Assembly (NCBI RefSeq): GCF_027244095.1
Contig: NC_069659.1
Span: 26,382,501 to 26,446,500, forward strand
DNA from: Hemicordylus capensis
Taxonomy: Eukaryota > Chordata > Lepidosauria > Squamata > Cordylidae
Reading direction: 5' to 3'
DNA: 64,000 nt
Shown one piece after another: positions 22,503 to 47,016 of this stretch. Below the pieces are notes generated by a model. The model was not told where the DNA came from, did not search any database, and saw nothing but the letters and a program-made list of their open reading frames with translations. The position numbers were made by a program, and so were the translations under genes. Positions within the stretch are counted from its first letter, which is position 1; every line of letters begins with the position of its first letter.

Positions 22503-22637
22503 CAGGGTTTCTTAACCTTGGGCCCCCAGATGTTGTTGGACTACAGCTCCCAGAATCTCCAGACACAAAGGCCATGTCTGGGGATTCTGGGAGTTGTAGT
22601 CCAACAACATCTGGGGGCCCAAGGTTAAGAAACCCTG
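22503..22637. mobile_element. Palindromic hAT MITE, long intact arms
   Basis: CAGGGTTTCTTAACCTTGGG opens a 135-bp hairpin whose arms are almost identical. Flanks are ttctagac and gtctagag, sharing TCTAGA with a central TA as in hAT target sites. The high arm identity suggests a relatively young copy. Confidence 0.9.
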
Positions 22638-22639
22638 GT

Positions 22640-23565
22640 CTAGAGCTCTTAAGAAATGGCTCCATCTCTTTTAAGGACCCTCCCAGCACCAAGAAAAGCA
22701 CAGTACTATGCAGAGATCAGCCCAGTGGAGCATTACTTTCATGTCAAGGTGTTTGTTGTTGTTGTTTTTGTCAAGGTGGCCCCCACTTTTTAAAAAAGTG
22801 AAGATCACTGTTTTAAACCATTCTTCAGGGAAATGCTATATGGTTCTAAACTGGAGTAGGATGGAATATTCACAAGATAAGTCTGCAGTCCTGCACCTGA
22901 AGGGTTTAGAGCTAAAACTGTTGTCTGTCTGGGCTGGCCCAAATTTGGAGATATTCAGATGAAGTTCTCATAGATCATACCAAAACTAAAGGCCAGAGAA
23001 ATGATTCAACCAGACAGATGACTGACCGAATGGAACTGCAGGAATTGAAATATGATTGGTTGATTCTGCTGTCAAGGAGAGGTATTGTATTACTGATCAA
23101 AGCTGGTGACATTAGTAAGATAATCACTCCTTATGTCAGTAAAGCAGGATTTGTGAAGCACATGCTGACATCCCAGAAGGACAAAACAAGGGGTCCTGGC
23201 TAGGAGAGGATCTCTACCAAAGGCACAGAGACTTTTTACCCTTGCAGAAAAATATTGCAAGTTCAGATCCTGCCCCACCCCCAACTGTAAACTGCCCAGA
23301 GACCTGGCATGGCTCAGTTTTTAGCCAGGGGCCTGGGCTGGTGGTACACACAGAGGGCATTTGCATATAAATAAATAAATAAATAGACAGCTGTAGCTGC
23401 TGTAACTCATGCACACATCTTTCATTCTGCTGGGGAATATCCCCAGAAATAGAAGCTAGTGGCCAAGACCTAGGATTGTATTGGATTGGATTGGCTCCAC
23501 CACAAAGAAGTTGATGTCAGCATATGAAATCTGAAGATTTTTAGTTATTTCAGTGGCTGACAAGT
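22640..23565. other. Unassigned spacer with short microsatellite
   Basis: No gene recognised. A (AAAT)n run lies at 23,370-23,387, after tttgcatat, possibly the tail of a LINE-type 3' end. Confidence 0.35.
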
Positions 23566-23567
23566 CA

Positions 23568-23792
23568 CCTCAAGTGGCACAGCAGGGAAATGCTTGACTA
23601 TCAAGCAGAAGGCTGCCGGTTCGAATCCCTGCTGGTATTGGGCAGCAGTGATATAGGAAGATGCTAAAAGGCATCATCTCATATTGCACAGGAGGAGGCA
23701 ATGGTAAACCCCTCCTGTATTCTACCAAAGACAACCACAGGGCTCTGTGAGCACCAGGAGTCAGAATCGACTTGACTGCACACTTTACCTTT
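23568..23792 (+). mobile_element. Sauria-type SINE
   Basis: Plus strand: A-box region aagtggcacagcagggaaatgc, B box ggttcgaatccc, body gatataggaagatgctaaaaggc, BovB-like 3' end gaatcgacttgactgcacac and tail tttacctttt, the (ACCTTT)n-type ending. Internally shorter than the other copies. Confidence 0.92.
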
Positions 23793-24254
23793 TCAGTGGC
23801 TGACATATAGAGCAAGGATGAACTGGTGCAGTGAGAAAGCAGCCTAGCAGAACTTCCCATGAACTGTACTGGTGCAGCAGGGAAGTGGCAGTTTTTGATG
23901 CCCTCCTCTTCCCCAGGAGGTTGCTTGTGCCACCCAAGGAAGCTGCCCACGCAGCCCTCAGGAATACAGTTCCAGGTGGCACGGACATCTTCCTAGGGTA
24001 GGTGAGGTGAGTGCAGTTGGTTGGAAAGTTCTGTTAGGCTGGGATGTGATGGTGGACACTTTCTTTTCTATCCCTTTGGACTGTCCTCTTGAGCAACTAA
24101 AAAGCCACCAGAGAAATGTGTGTCTGGTACACAAGAGACACACTAACGTCACTAGAACCCCTTTGCCTTGTAAAAAGAGAGAATGTGGCTGTATAGGCAC
24201 CTGTTAATGACACAAAAAGGCAACTTGTAAAGTGGTGGCTCTTTCATTTTGCAG

Positions 24255-24541
24255 GGGAGAGGTGGTCTTGTGGTAGCAAGCATGACTTGTCCCCTTAGCT
24301 AAGCAGGGTCCACCCTGTTTACATATGAATGGGAGACTAGAGGTGTGAGCACTGTAAGATATTCCCCCTCAGGGGATTGGAGCCATCTAGGTTCCAAGTT
24401 CCCTCCCTGGCATCTCCAAGATAGGGCTGAAAGAGATCCCTACCTGCAACCCTGGAGAAGCTGCTGTCAGTCTGTGAAGACAATACTGAGCTAGATGGAC
24501 CAATGGTCTGACTCAGTATATGGCAGCTTCCTATGTTCCTA
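24255..24541 (+). mobile_element. Composite 5S/tRNA SINE with intact 3' tail
   Basis: gtggtcttgtggtagcaagc head, then agctaagcagggtcc and atgggagac (exact 5S internal-control strings), then the body, ending ggcagcttcctatgttccta. It is one of the cleanest copies for recognising the 5S origin. Confidence 0.92.
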
Positions 24542-24575
24542 ATTGTCCTTATTTAGCACAGCATAGTGGCCCTCT

Positions 24576-24720
24576 GAGTTGCTGTTGCTGCCATCTCCTT
24601 TGTGTTCCTTTTTATATTGTGTTTGTGAGCCCCTTTGGGGGTGGGATAGGGAACATTTTCTTATCTCTTTTGCTGTATAAGCCAACTCAAGATTTTTAAT
24701 TTTTTCTTTTGAAAAGGGAA
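24576..24720 (+). mobile_element. L2-like LINE 3' fragment
   Basis: gtgtttgtgagcccctttgggg and ctgtataagccaactcaag correspond to the gtgagccctttggggacag and ctatgtaaac parts of the other L2-like tails, diverged. Confidence 0.5.
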
Positions 24721-24989
24721 CATATTTTATACATGTGTGAGTTCAGAAAGAGGAGAGAGAAGCAAAGATTGCTCCCGCCCACTCTGCATTTGCTGCAGGT
24801 CATGTCAGCCACCAATATTATTAGGCTTCCAGTGAGGCCACGTTCTAATATTCATTGCCCCAGCACCTGGGACTAATGAGATAACAAAGCCAATACCGAC
24901 ATATGCATTTAATTGTCAGAATAATGTTGGCCGATGAATGGAAAATTAGACTCTGCGTGATGATATGATTCTGGCAGGATATTGATATT

Positions 24990-25065
24990 ACACTGAGAAG
25001 AAATACTTACTGAGAAGAAATACTTACTTCTGAGAAGAAATAATGGCTTACTGAGAAGAAATAAT
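24990..25065. repeat. Minisatellite (actgagaagaaat unit)
   Basis: Four imperfect copies of a 13-22 bp unit, tactgagaagaaat, in tandem. Confidence 0.8.
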
Positions 25066-25298
25066 TACATATAGGATCACTTCTAGCATGGAAGTGGGCA
25101 TGGAATTCATCATCACTTGAAACCATCAGCTGAAAATAGGACGTATTTCCAGAACTATGTTCTCGCTTTTCACACTGGTTTACTAGGCTTGAAAGCATTG
25201 TGCTTACAAAGCAGGACAAAGCCATTCCTATCCACTGTGGGAACCTGCAGGCAAAATGTTATGGATATGTTCTGAAGGACATCAAATCAGATGAGTGG

Positions 25299-25605
25299 AG
25301 GAGAGCTGGTCTTGTGGTAGCAAGCATGATTTGTTCCCTTTGCTAAGCAGGGTCCACCCTGGTTTGCATTTGAATTTGAGACTACATGTGAACACTGTAA
25401 GATATTCCCCTTAGGGGATGGTGCCACTTTGGTAAGATCACCTGCATACTTGCATGCAAAAGCTCCTAAATTCCCTCCCTGGCACCTCCAGATAGGGCTG
25501 AGAGAGACTCCTGCCTGTGACCTTGGAAAAGCCGCTACCTGTCTGTAGGCAATACTGAGCTAGATGGGCCAGTGGTCTGACTCAGAATATGGCAGCTATA
25601 AAGGG
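25299..25605 (+). mobile_element. Composite 5S/tRNA SINE
   Basis: Complete head and 5S-like segment (gctaagcagggtcc). The tRNA-like section retains gcatgcaaaagctcc. Body ends ggcagctat without the octamer tail. Confidence 0.9.
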
Positions 25606-25899
25606 AGTGAAAAGGGAGAGAACCCTATATGCCATTCTTTGGAAGAAGGATTGAATAAAAAGATAGTACATAAATAAAACAGGGCATCACCATAAAATGA
25701 AATAAATCCAGTGATATGGCACAAGAAAATATTTTATTCATAAATTATCAAACACAACATGTGAAACATGTAGAAAGCATAATAAAACATTTGTGCTAAG
25801 TCAAGCCCTGCAATTGTTTTACTGCTAAGGTGAAATAATGTATGAGTGGGCAAACACTTAGACTCAGAACTGTTCATGTTATCTTTTGGGAAGATAGTA

Positions 25900-26370
25900 C
25901 AGGAGGACCTCATTATCCACAGGGGTTCCATTCCCACAGATTACCGCGGGTAACGAAACCACAGATAGTGAAGCATTGAAGTCTATGGGATCACAGGGGC
26001 TAGGTTCCCAGACTTCAAAAAACATGACTAAAAAGTGGCAAAAACAGCAAAAGTGGGCCAAATAATGTGCTATGCCATGCTCCATGGGCCCTCCTGAATC
26101 AAGTGATGCCTCCCCGCCAAGCCCCAAAGTCCCTGAAATTCCATGAAAAATCACAGAAGTTTTTTAAAAAAACAAAAACAAATGAGCAACAAAATGGCTC
26201 TTCTCCATGAAATGGCAGCCAGAAATGACCTCCAAGGTCATTTCCGGCCACCCCAGACCCACGGATACTCCCTTGTTTTTCCCCATATGCCAAGGTCAGG
26301 TGTTTTCATTACCCGACCATGGATATGCAAAGCCATGGATGGTGAGTCTGCGGATAGTGAGGTATGCCTG
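25900..26370. mobile_element. Tigger/pogo-like MITE with TA target duplication
   Basis: Ends read CAGGAGGACCTCATTATCC and, inverted, CAGGCATACCTCACTATCC. Both are flanked by TA (25,898-25,899 and 26,371-26,372). The termini resemble Tigger elements (the known CAGTTGTCCCTCAGTATCC type), which are Tc1/mariner relatives. At 471 bp with no transposase it is non-autonomous. It lies about 0.8 kb downstream of the stop codon of MMP gene A. Confidence 0.9.
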
Positions 26371-26478
26371 TAGTCTTTTGAGATGCACAGAGCTGAATTT
26401 TATAACAGTCTGAAGAACTCTTCCATTCAATTGGAAACTAGCTAGCTGTGGTTGGTACAATTTTTTAAAAAGGTCCTG

Positions 26479-26484
26479 TTTATT
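26479..26484 (-). terminator. Possible polyadenylation signal of MMP gene A
   Basis: AATAAA on the minus strand about 680 nt beyond the stop codon. I saw no nearer canonical signal. The 3' UTR length is therefore a guess. Confidence 0.25.
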
Positions 26485-27165
26485 TTGTCCAATAACAGAA
26501 GGCTTTAAATGGACCACTTTGGATTCTTCTGATTATCTTTACAGTCTATAAGACAATCATTCACTTAGAATTACTGAATCAAGCTGCAGTCCTATGCTGC
26601 TGTGTGCATGGTGGAGGCCTAAATATGATTAAAAATTGAAACTGAAGTTTTCTACCACAGCTGCTCATATGGCTGAGCAGAAAAGCCAATTTCACATTGG
26701 ACATGGGTTTACCTATTCAGTCATGAAGGACTGGGGTAGAAACTCCGAAGCACCTTTAGCGGAGTATGTTCTTTCTCATGGGCTCACAAAGTTCCAAGCC
26801 TGAAGAGACAATTTGGCTTGCCTTTTCAGCATTACAAGCAATTACAACAGAAATTTCCAGCCCTCCTCCTTGTATGTTTGGCTTTGTATGACAATAACAA
26901 CACAGCACAATTCTGTGCATGTTTACTCATAAATTAAGCCCCACTGTATGCAATGGGAATTATTCCCAGGTAAGTGTGCACAGGATAAGAGCCTTAGTCT
27001 TGAATAATAATTGCCACACACATACATAATATTAAAAATATAAATATTAGACATCAGTGTCGATATGAGGTCAGTGATAGAGGACCAGTGTTAGCATTAG
27101 AAATTCAACATATATCCTGGTTATTTTTCAATAGTGTTTCTCGTATCTTCAGTAGTTTGACTTCC

Positions 27166-41093
<13,928 letters not shown>

Positions 41094-41167
41094 TTTGAAT
41101 CTGATGTCTTGATCTGTGTTTCAGCTTCCAAAGCTAAGTTCTGGCTTCTGTTTACACTGAGTTCCTG

Positions 41168-41179
41168 CATATATATAGC
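41168..41179 (-). promoter_or_regulatory. TATA box of MMP gene A
   Basis: The minus strand reads GCTATATATATG, about 75-86 nt upstream of the ATG. A cap site about 30 nt downstream would leave a 5' UTR near 50 nt, usual for these genes. Confidence 0.8.
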
Positions 41180-41210
41180 ATGTCTGTGCTTCATAAAATA
41201 AGCTGCAGCC

Positions 41211-41217
41211 TGACTCA
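41211..41217 (-). promoter_or_regulatory. AP-1 site of MMP gene A
   Basis: Exact consensus TGAGTCA on the minus strand, 31 bp upstream of the TATA box. Inducible MMP promoters (MMP1, 3, 10, 12, 13 types) have this site at about -70. It suggests Fos/Jun-driven induction by cytokines or growth signals. A TTGTGTAAT string just upstream (41,229-41,237) could be a C/EBP-like site, less certain. Confidence 0.8.
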
Positions 41218-42075
41218 GACCAAAATATTACACAACCAGCAAGAGAGGGCATGCTTTTTTTAAAGGAGTTTGGCATAGTTTCTTCAATCTCTACCTTGTT
41301 GGATGTTGCAATCTTAAATGTTCTAGGTCTAGGAAACAGTTACATCTATGTTCTTCCACCAATTACCTCTGATGATGCAGACAATATAATTCAGGGTGAC
41401 ACATCTTTTTTTGGCAGGGGAGACTTTGGACGATGGATTTTACACACCATGTGGCATGGAGAAGGCTCATGTTCACAGAAAAATATAGCCCTAGAGCTTG
41501 GATTCCAAAATGCCTGTAATTTAGAGGCCAAATATTTGCGCATAAAGTCTGTTCCTGGCTCAAAATGAATGGTGATTTTAAAATGACACAAAATGCTGAG
41601 TCTGATGAATTCAGACTGGGAAAGTCATTTTAATATGAGTTTTCTGTATGATTTGAGGGAATAGATCTGTCACTTCAGTCTTTCTTTAATGTGATGTCTT
41701 TTTGGAGTCTAACAACAACAAGGCATCTTCACATGTTAATGGCAAGTAAGTTGGTTAGAGATGCCAACTAGGGCTCTCTAGTTTTATAGAGGACGTGTGA
41801 CTATTTTGGGGACCAAACAACAAGAAGTTCTCCTTCTCCTTCATGTTTTGTCGTGTCCAAAGTTCTGAGGAGTAGCTGGAACATTTTGTTGGCTCAGAAC
41901 ACTTTGCTCTCATGAGCAGCTTCTCTTCCTCTGTCTCCTTCCCCTTCCTACTGACCATCCATCTAATGGGGAAGCCAGAGGAGAGTTTCTGCTTCAGCAG
42001 CAGGTAGGTTGCAGAACCATATGATACAGGAACACAGACAGGTGGGCCCGGCAGGTGCAGCTTGCTTCCTTTATG

Positions 42076-42112
42076 TGGCGGTGGTGGTGGCGGCGGCGGC
42101 GGTGGTGGCAGT
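42076..42112. repeat. GGT/GGC trinucleotide repeat
   Basis: About twelve GGN triplets, located between the unique and L2-like parts of the repeat. It is absent from the partner copy. Confidence 0.85.
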
Positions 42113-42368
42113 GAAAAATTAGCACCTGCTAATTGAGTAAAAGGGCTCTTTTAAAAGTGGTGAATATCCTCTAATTATCATGGGGAGAGCAACTGGCCTT
42201 ATCCAGCCCCAGCACAGCATTCCTTCAGTGGCTGATGCTGGTGTTAGCTTTAGATTCTGAGCCCTTTGGGGACAGGGGAGCATCTTATTTATTATCACTA
42301 TTATTTTTTGGAAAACCACTGTGAAACCTCCTCTTGAAAAGGAGTCTATAAAGGTTTGTCATCATCGA
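42113..42368 (+). mobile_element. L2-like LINE 3' end inside the 1-kb repeat
   Basis: gctcttttaaaagtggtgaat, ccagccccagcacagcattcc, gattctgagccctttggggacag, aggagtctataaagg and a final (TCATCA) tail. It is shared by both copies of the large repeat, so it is part of the repeating unit. Confidence 0.8.
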
Positions 42369-43069
42369 GAACAGAAAGCGAGATGGTGCATGCACCGCTG
42401 TGCCAGCATGCAAAGAGGCTGGCTTGGTAGCTAGCTGGCTACACTGCCTCAAGTCAAGAGGTGAAGTTGCTAACCCTGGCTGGTGAGAGCAGGCTGGGTG
42501 ACCCGTGGGGAGGAGGACAGAGGACTATGTGAGTGGTAAACCAAACCAGGAGATGAATGTATGGTGAAGAAGCAGGGGCCTTGAGAACTCTGCACCTGGA
42601 CACCATACGTAGCTGACATACAGCTCACCTGGTCATCGGCTTCACAGTGGTGAGCTATATTTATTCTCAAATTATCCAATTTTAATCAAAATATGCATAT
42701 ATAATACCAATAAAACATATGCAGCTTTAATGCAAAACAAAGACTTCTTGGTGGCTTTTTTGGTGGAGAAGTGTCCTCTCTTTCCACTTTTTTTGTTGAT
42801 CTATATTGACTTTTTTCACCATCTGGACCTGGCAACCCTAGGCTGGAACTACCACGTAAACCGCTGGTTCCCGGTGAGCACCTGTCATCACTTCCCTGCC
42901 TTTCGAGTTGTCTGATCTCTTGGAAATGTTGTATCATGATTCTTTTGTGCTGTCTGAACTAGGAAATGTTGGGTTGCCACCTGATGTGTGTATCCAAGTT
43001 TTGGAGTTGGGTGGTGGATGTCAGGTGGACAAAGGATGTGTTGCTCAACAACCCAACATTTCCAGCTTA

Positions 43070-44600
43070 AAGACAAACAGTTTTTTTTTGCATATGCTTT
43101 CCGAGAGAGGAGTGGCTCTTCCATGAGGCAGGGTGAAATGGTCACCTCAGGCACACAGGTGAGGAGGGGCACAGTAGGCCACAAGTGTCAGCTCTCTGCC
43201 AACATAGGCACCACCCCACACATCTCCCTGCTGCTCATTGCTGCCACCCTTCCTCCTCCCACTGGGCATGCTGTTTATTTCCCCTTCCTTGCCCCATGGG
43301 GGAAAACATCCCTTCCCCCCCAGTTCAGCTGGAAATGCCCCTGCTGCCACTTCCTGTCCTGGTGACATAGTTTGAAAGTATCTGCATGTCACCACTACTG
43401 CCTTGGCAGCATGGCCTGGGAATGAGGAGCATTCCCCCCAGAGATGGAGCGGACACCATATTGCCCATCACCTCAGGCAGCCAAATGACTCAGATTACTC
43501 CCTTTTCATAGATTAGATGTGGAAAGGAAGATACCCAACAACATGCATATTGGAAACAAATCTCTTTATTAGGACACATATTCCTGGAACATGCATGTTT
43601 TGTGGCTGGCCTGGCATTCACAGCATCCGTTCATCATGGGTTGCTCCACTGTGAATATTCTGCTGTTTTGCATGTTGAAGCCTTATATTTTTATCCCTGC
43701 TATCTTCAGAGGGTTCTTTTTAAAGCTTACCTCCACACTTAAAAGAGTGGGGCAATTCACATGATTGTCCTGAGTGGCCTGGGAGGGTGTAGGGGGAAGG
43801 CTGCTCTGAACCTGCTCTGAACCTACCTTCCTCCTAGATGACCAGATTATCTATACCCAGTGTGTCTCCCGCATGTCCACACGGGTAGCCCTGTTCCGTG
43901 CAGCTCCATGAAGCATGGAGCAGGGCAGAGAGATCTGGGGGCGGAACTTGTTGTTCCGGCCTCCAGGCATCCCACAGTGCAATGTGTGGCACGTACATTG
44001 CATTGGGGATTCCCCCATCAGACTGGCGCTCTATGTGCCCATCTCCGTGACTCTGTGCACGCAGCCTGAGGAGTCACACAATACCTGGTCGCTGGGGTAA
44101 GGGTGAAAGAGCACCCTTAACCTCAGCTAAAAGCCAGGTTCATTAAGGCGGTTAGGCGGGCGAGGAGTGGAAGGATCCACGAGGATCCTGCTGCTTCTCA
44201 CAACCAGCCTAACCCTGCTTGGAGACGCCTAGGCAGGGGTCAGTGTATTGCTGGAATTTTTATTTATCTGCATACATGACCAAAAGCCAAGAGTCCACTG
44301 CTGATTCCTAAGGCCCACTCTGAACCCCAAGCCTTCATGTGATAGTGGCAGAGCAACTTTTTTAAAGCAGCCCTCCAGGTATCAGGGGACCTATGGAAGA
44401 CTGTTTGCCATGGAGAGTTCTCATACCTGGAGCTGACCCTGCTTGGAGACTATACAGGTTGCTGGGTCAGCTCCAGGGTCAGCTCCTGTATGTTCTGTGG
44501 CTAGCTTGGCATTCAGCATCCATTCATCATGGGTCCATACAGGAGACCATACGGGAGCTGACCCTGCTTGGAGACGATCAATGTCCATGATTCGTAGCAG
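43070..44600. other. Unassigned intergenic sequence with short internal repeats
   Basis: No gene recognised. The phrase gagctgaccctgcttggagac occurs at about 44,431 and 44,552, with its inverse between them (44,468-44,486). tggcattcacagcatccgttcatcatgggt at 43,611 resembles 44,510-44,535. Probably old DNA-element remnants. Confidence 0.4.
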
Positions 44601-44609
44601 AATCACAGA

Positions 44610-44850
44610 TAAAGTAAAGTGTGCCGTTGAGTCGGTGTCGACTCCTGGTGACAGAGCCTTGTTATTGCCTTTGGTAGAATACAGGAGGGGTTTACCATTG
44701 CCATCTCCCATGCAGTATGCCTTTCAGCATCTTCCTATATTACTGCTGCCCAATATAGGTGTTCCCATAGTCTAGGAAACATATCAGTGGGGATTCGAAC
44801 CAGCAACCTCTGGCTTGCTAATCAAGTCATTTCCCTGCTGTGCCAAATCA
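44610..44850 (-). mobile_element. Sauria-type SINE
   Basis: Minus-strand ggttcgaatccccac B box at 44,792-44,808. BovB-like 3' end gtcgacaccgactcaacggc and tttactttatc tail at 44,610-44,645. Confidence 0.9.
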
Positions 44851-45030
44851 CAAGTAGGCAGGGTCTTTTACCCATTCATTTTAGAATTTTTCTCTACATC
44901 TGTGAGAACTAATAATTTAATTTTAAAGTAGAGTTGCAGAATTGCGGTAGTTGTTGCACTATCTAGATAATGCTGTGTGTGTGGAATTGTGTGGCATTCT
45001 TGCATTTCCAGGCAATATGGTACCAATATG

Positions 45031-45203
45031 AGGATGGAGCTGTAACTTAGTAGTAGGGCATCTGCTGTGCATGCAGAAGGTCTCAGGTTCAATCCCCAGC
45101 ATCTCAAGGTAGGACTGGGAGAGACTCCTGCCTGAAACCTTGGAGAGCCACTGCCTGTCACTGTAGGCAACACTAAGCTAGTTGGACCAATGGTAGCATC
45201 CTA
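45031..45203 (+). mobile_element. tRNA-headed SINE
   Basis: ggatggagctgtaacttagtagtagggcatc (A-box region), ggttcaatcccc (B box), the full body, and 3' end gtagcatcctatg. No 5S-like head. Confidence 0.88.
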
Positions 45204-45468
45204 TGTAACTCCACACCATGGGGACGACTTGACAAAATGACCCAGAGACTGCAAGTGATCCAAGTCCTAAAGTTTATCATGCCTGGTGTAATGGCTTCAC
45301 CACTTTATTCTCTAACATACGCTTTGAGCTGTGGAAATTCCCAAGCAAATCTGTTCCTCATTTCCATGGATCCTTTGTGCCAAAAATGCCAACATAAAAA
45401 GAACAGAAGCAAGAACACAAGGGAAGTACATGCATGAAGATTACTAACAAGTGGAGGCCTGCAAAAAA

Positions 45469-45485
45469 ATCATCATCATCATCAT
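45469..45485. repeat. (ATC)n microsatellite
   Basis: Six ATC units before atttatttgc, the reverse of a LINE-type tail. Confidence 0.8.
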
Positions 45486-45615
45486 TTATTTGCTTAACAC
45501 TATTAGTCACAAAATAAACATTTATTTTAAAATAAACATTTATTAGGCTGGAAGTGTAGTACTGTACGTGCATTCAGCACAATGTGTTATTAACTGTACC
45601 CATGTATACTGTACA

Positions 45616-46984
45616 TAGGGTTGCCAGGTCCAGATGATGAGAAAAGCCAGTATCCGTCATCAAAAAAGTGGAAATAGAGGACACTTTTCACCAACAAAGT
45701 CTCCACTACGCATAACTTTTGCATATGTTTATTGGTATTACATATGCATATTTTGATAAAAATTGGATAATATGAGAATAAATACTGCTCACCACTGTGA
45801 AGCTGATGACCAGGTGAACTGTATGTCTGCTCATTCTGCTGTCTAAGTACTGAGTTCTCAAGGCCCCTGCTTCTTAACCATCTCCTGGTTAGGTTTACCA
45901 CACACACAGTCCTCTGTCTTCCTCCCCATGGGTCACCTAGCCTGGTCTCCCCAGCCAGACCACCAACTTTACCCCTTGGCTCAAGGCAGGGTATCCAGCT
46001 AGCTACTGAACAAGCCTCTTTGCATTCTGGTACAGTGGTGCAAGCACAGTTTCCAACTCACTTGCTGTTCTCTATGACTACAAACATGTATCGACTGCTT
46101 TTCAAGAGAAGGTTTCACAGTGGTTTTCAAAGAAAAATAAATAAGATGCTCCCCTGTCCCGAAAGGGTTCACAATCTAAAAAGAAACACAAGCTAACACC
46201 AGCATCAGCCATTGAAGGAATGCTGTGCTCAGAGGCGTAACTAGGGAAGATGGTGCCCGGGGCAAGCACTGAAATGGCGCCCCCCACGCCCCCCAACATA
46301 CTACATTATACTTAGGTTTTTCCTCACAAGCGCCCACCGCCGCCGCCAAGCCAGGCCACTGACTGGCCGCCAGGCGCCAGCAAAGCAATGGGGGGGGGGC
46401 CGCGGGCAGCGCGGAAGGGACCGCTCGTGGGGGAGGGGGCACTGACACTCTCCCTTGACTGCTGCAGCGCTGCTGCACTGAGCAGGAAACATTTGTATTA
46501 AAAAATAAAAATAAAAAATAAAAAAAAATTTTGTCATGGCGGCGCCAGAAAAGATGGCGCCTGGGGCACGTGCCCCCCCTGCCCCCCCTATAGTTACACC
46601 TCTGGCTGTGCTGGGGTTGGATAAGGCCAGCTGCCTTCCCCATGATAAACGGAAGAGATTCACTACTTCAAAAGGTGCCTTTTTACTTTTAGGGGTAGCT
46701 GCTAATTGAGTAAAGTTAGTTAGCTAACCGCTGAGTAAAGTTGTTAGCTAACTGCTAACTTCTCACTGCTGCCACATGGAGGAAGCAAGCTGCACCTGCC
46801 GGACTCACCTGTCCATACTCCTGCATCATGTGGCTCTGCAACCTGCCACTGAAGCAGAACCTCCCCTCTGGCTTCCTCATTGGATGGATGGTCAGTAGGA
46901 AGGGGAAAGAGACAGAGGCAGAGAAGCTGCTCATGAGAGCAAAATGTTCAGGGTGAACAAAATGTTCCAACTGCTCCCCAGAAA
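45616..46984 (-). repeat. About 1-kb interspersed repeat, copy 2, with hAT insertion
   Basis: Inverse of 41,858-42,845: begins tagggttgccaggtccagatg and ends ccaactgctccccagaa. The extra length comes from a hAT element (46,230-46,604) that split its L2-like part. Copy 2 stops about 30 bp before the Helitron at 47,017. Confidence 0.82.
46230..46604 (-). mobile_element. GC-rich non-autonomous hAT element, copy 2
   Basis: Inverted relative to 6,493-6,862 and closely alike across its length. Ends CAGAGGCGTAACTA and tagttacacctctg. Perfect 8-bp duplication gctgtgct at 46,222-46,229 and 46,605-46,612. Confidence 0.93.
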
Positions 46985-47016
46985 ATATGCAAAAAAATTT
47001 GTTTGGATCCCCCAAA

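Larger units (their letters stand above)
41858..42845 (+). repeat. About 1-kb interspersed repeat, copy 1 (inverted partner at 45.6-47.0 kb)
   Basis: Runs from ttctgaggagtagctggaacattt to the end catctggacctggcaaccc. It includes an L2-like 3' end at 42,113-42,368. It matches 45,616-46,984 on the opposite strand, and its last 160 bp match 61,235-61,437. The family is unknown. A further 100 bp to 41,757 may belong to it. Confidence 0.8.

Noticed and set aside
46176-46643. 155-codon open frame on the minus strand, and a similar 150-codon frame at 6,337-6,789
   Set aside because: Both lie across the two copies of the GC-rich hAT element; the length comes from lack of A/T-rich stops, and there is no transposase motif.
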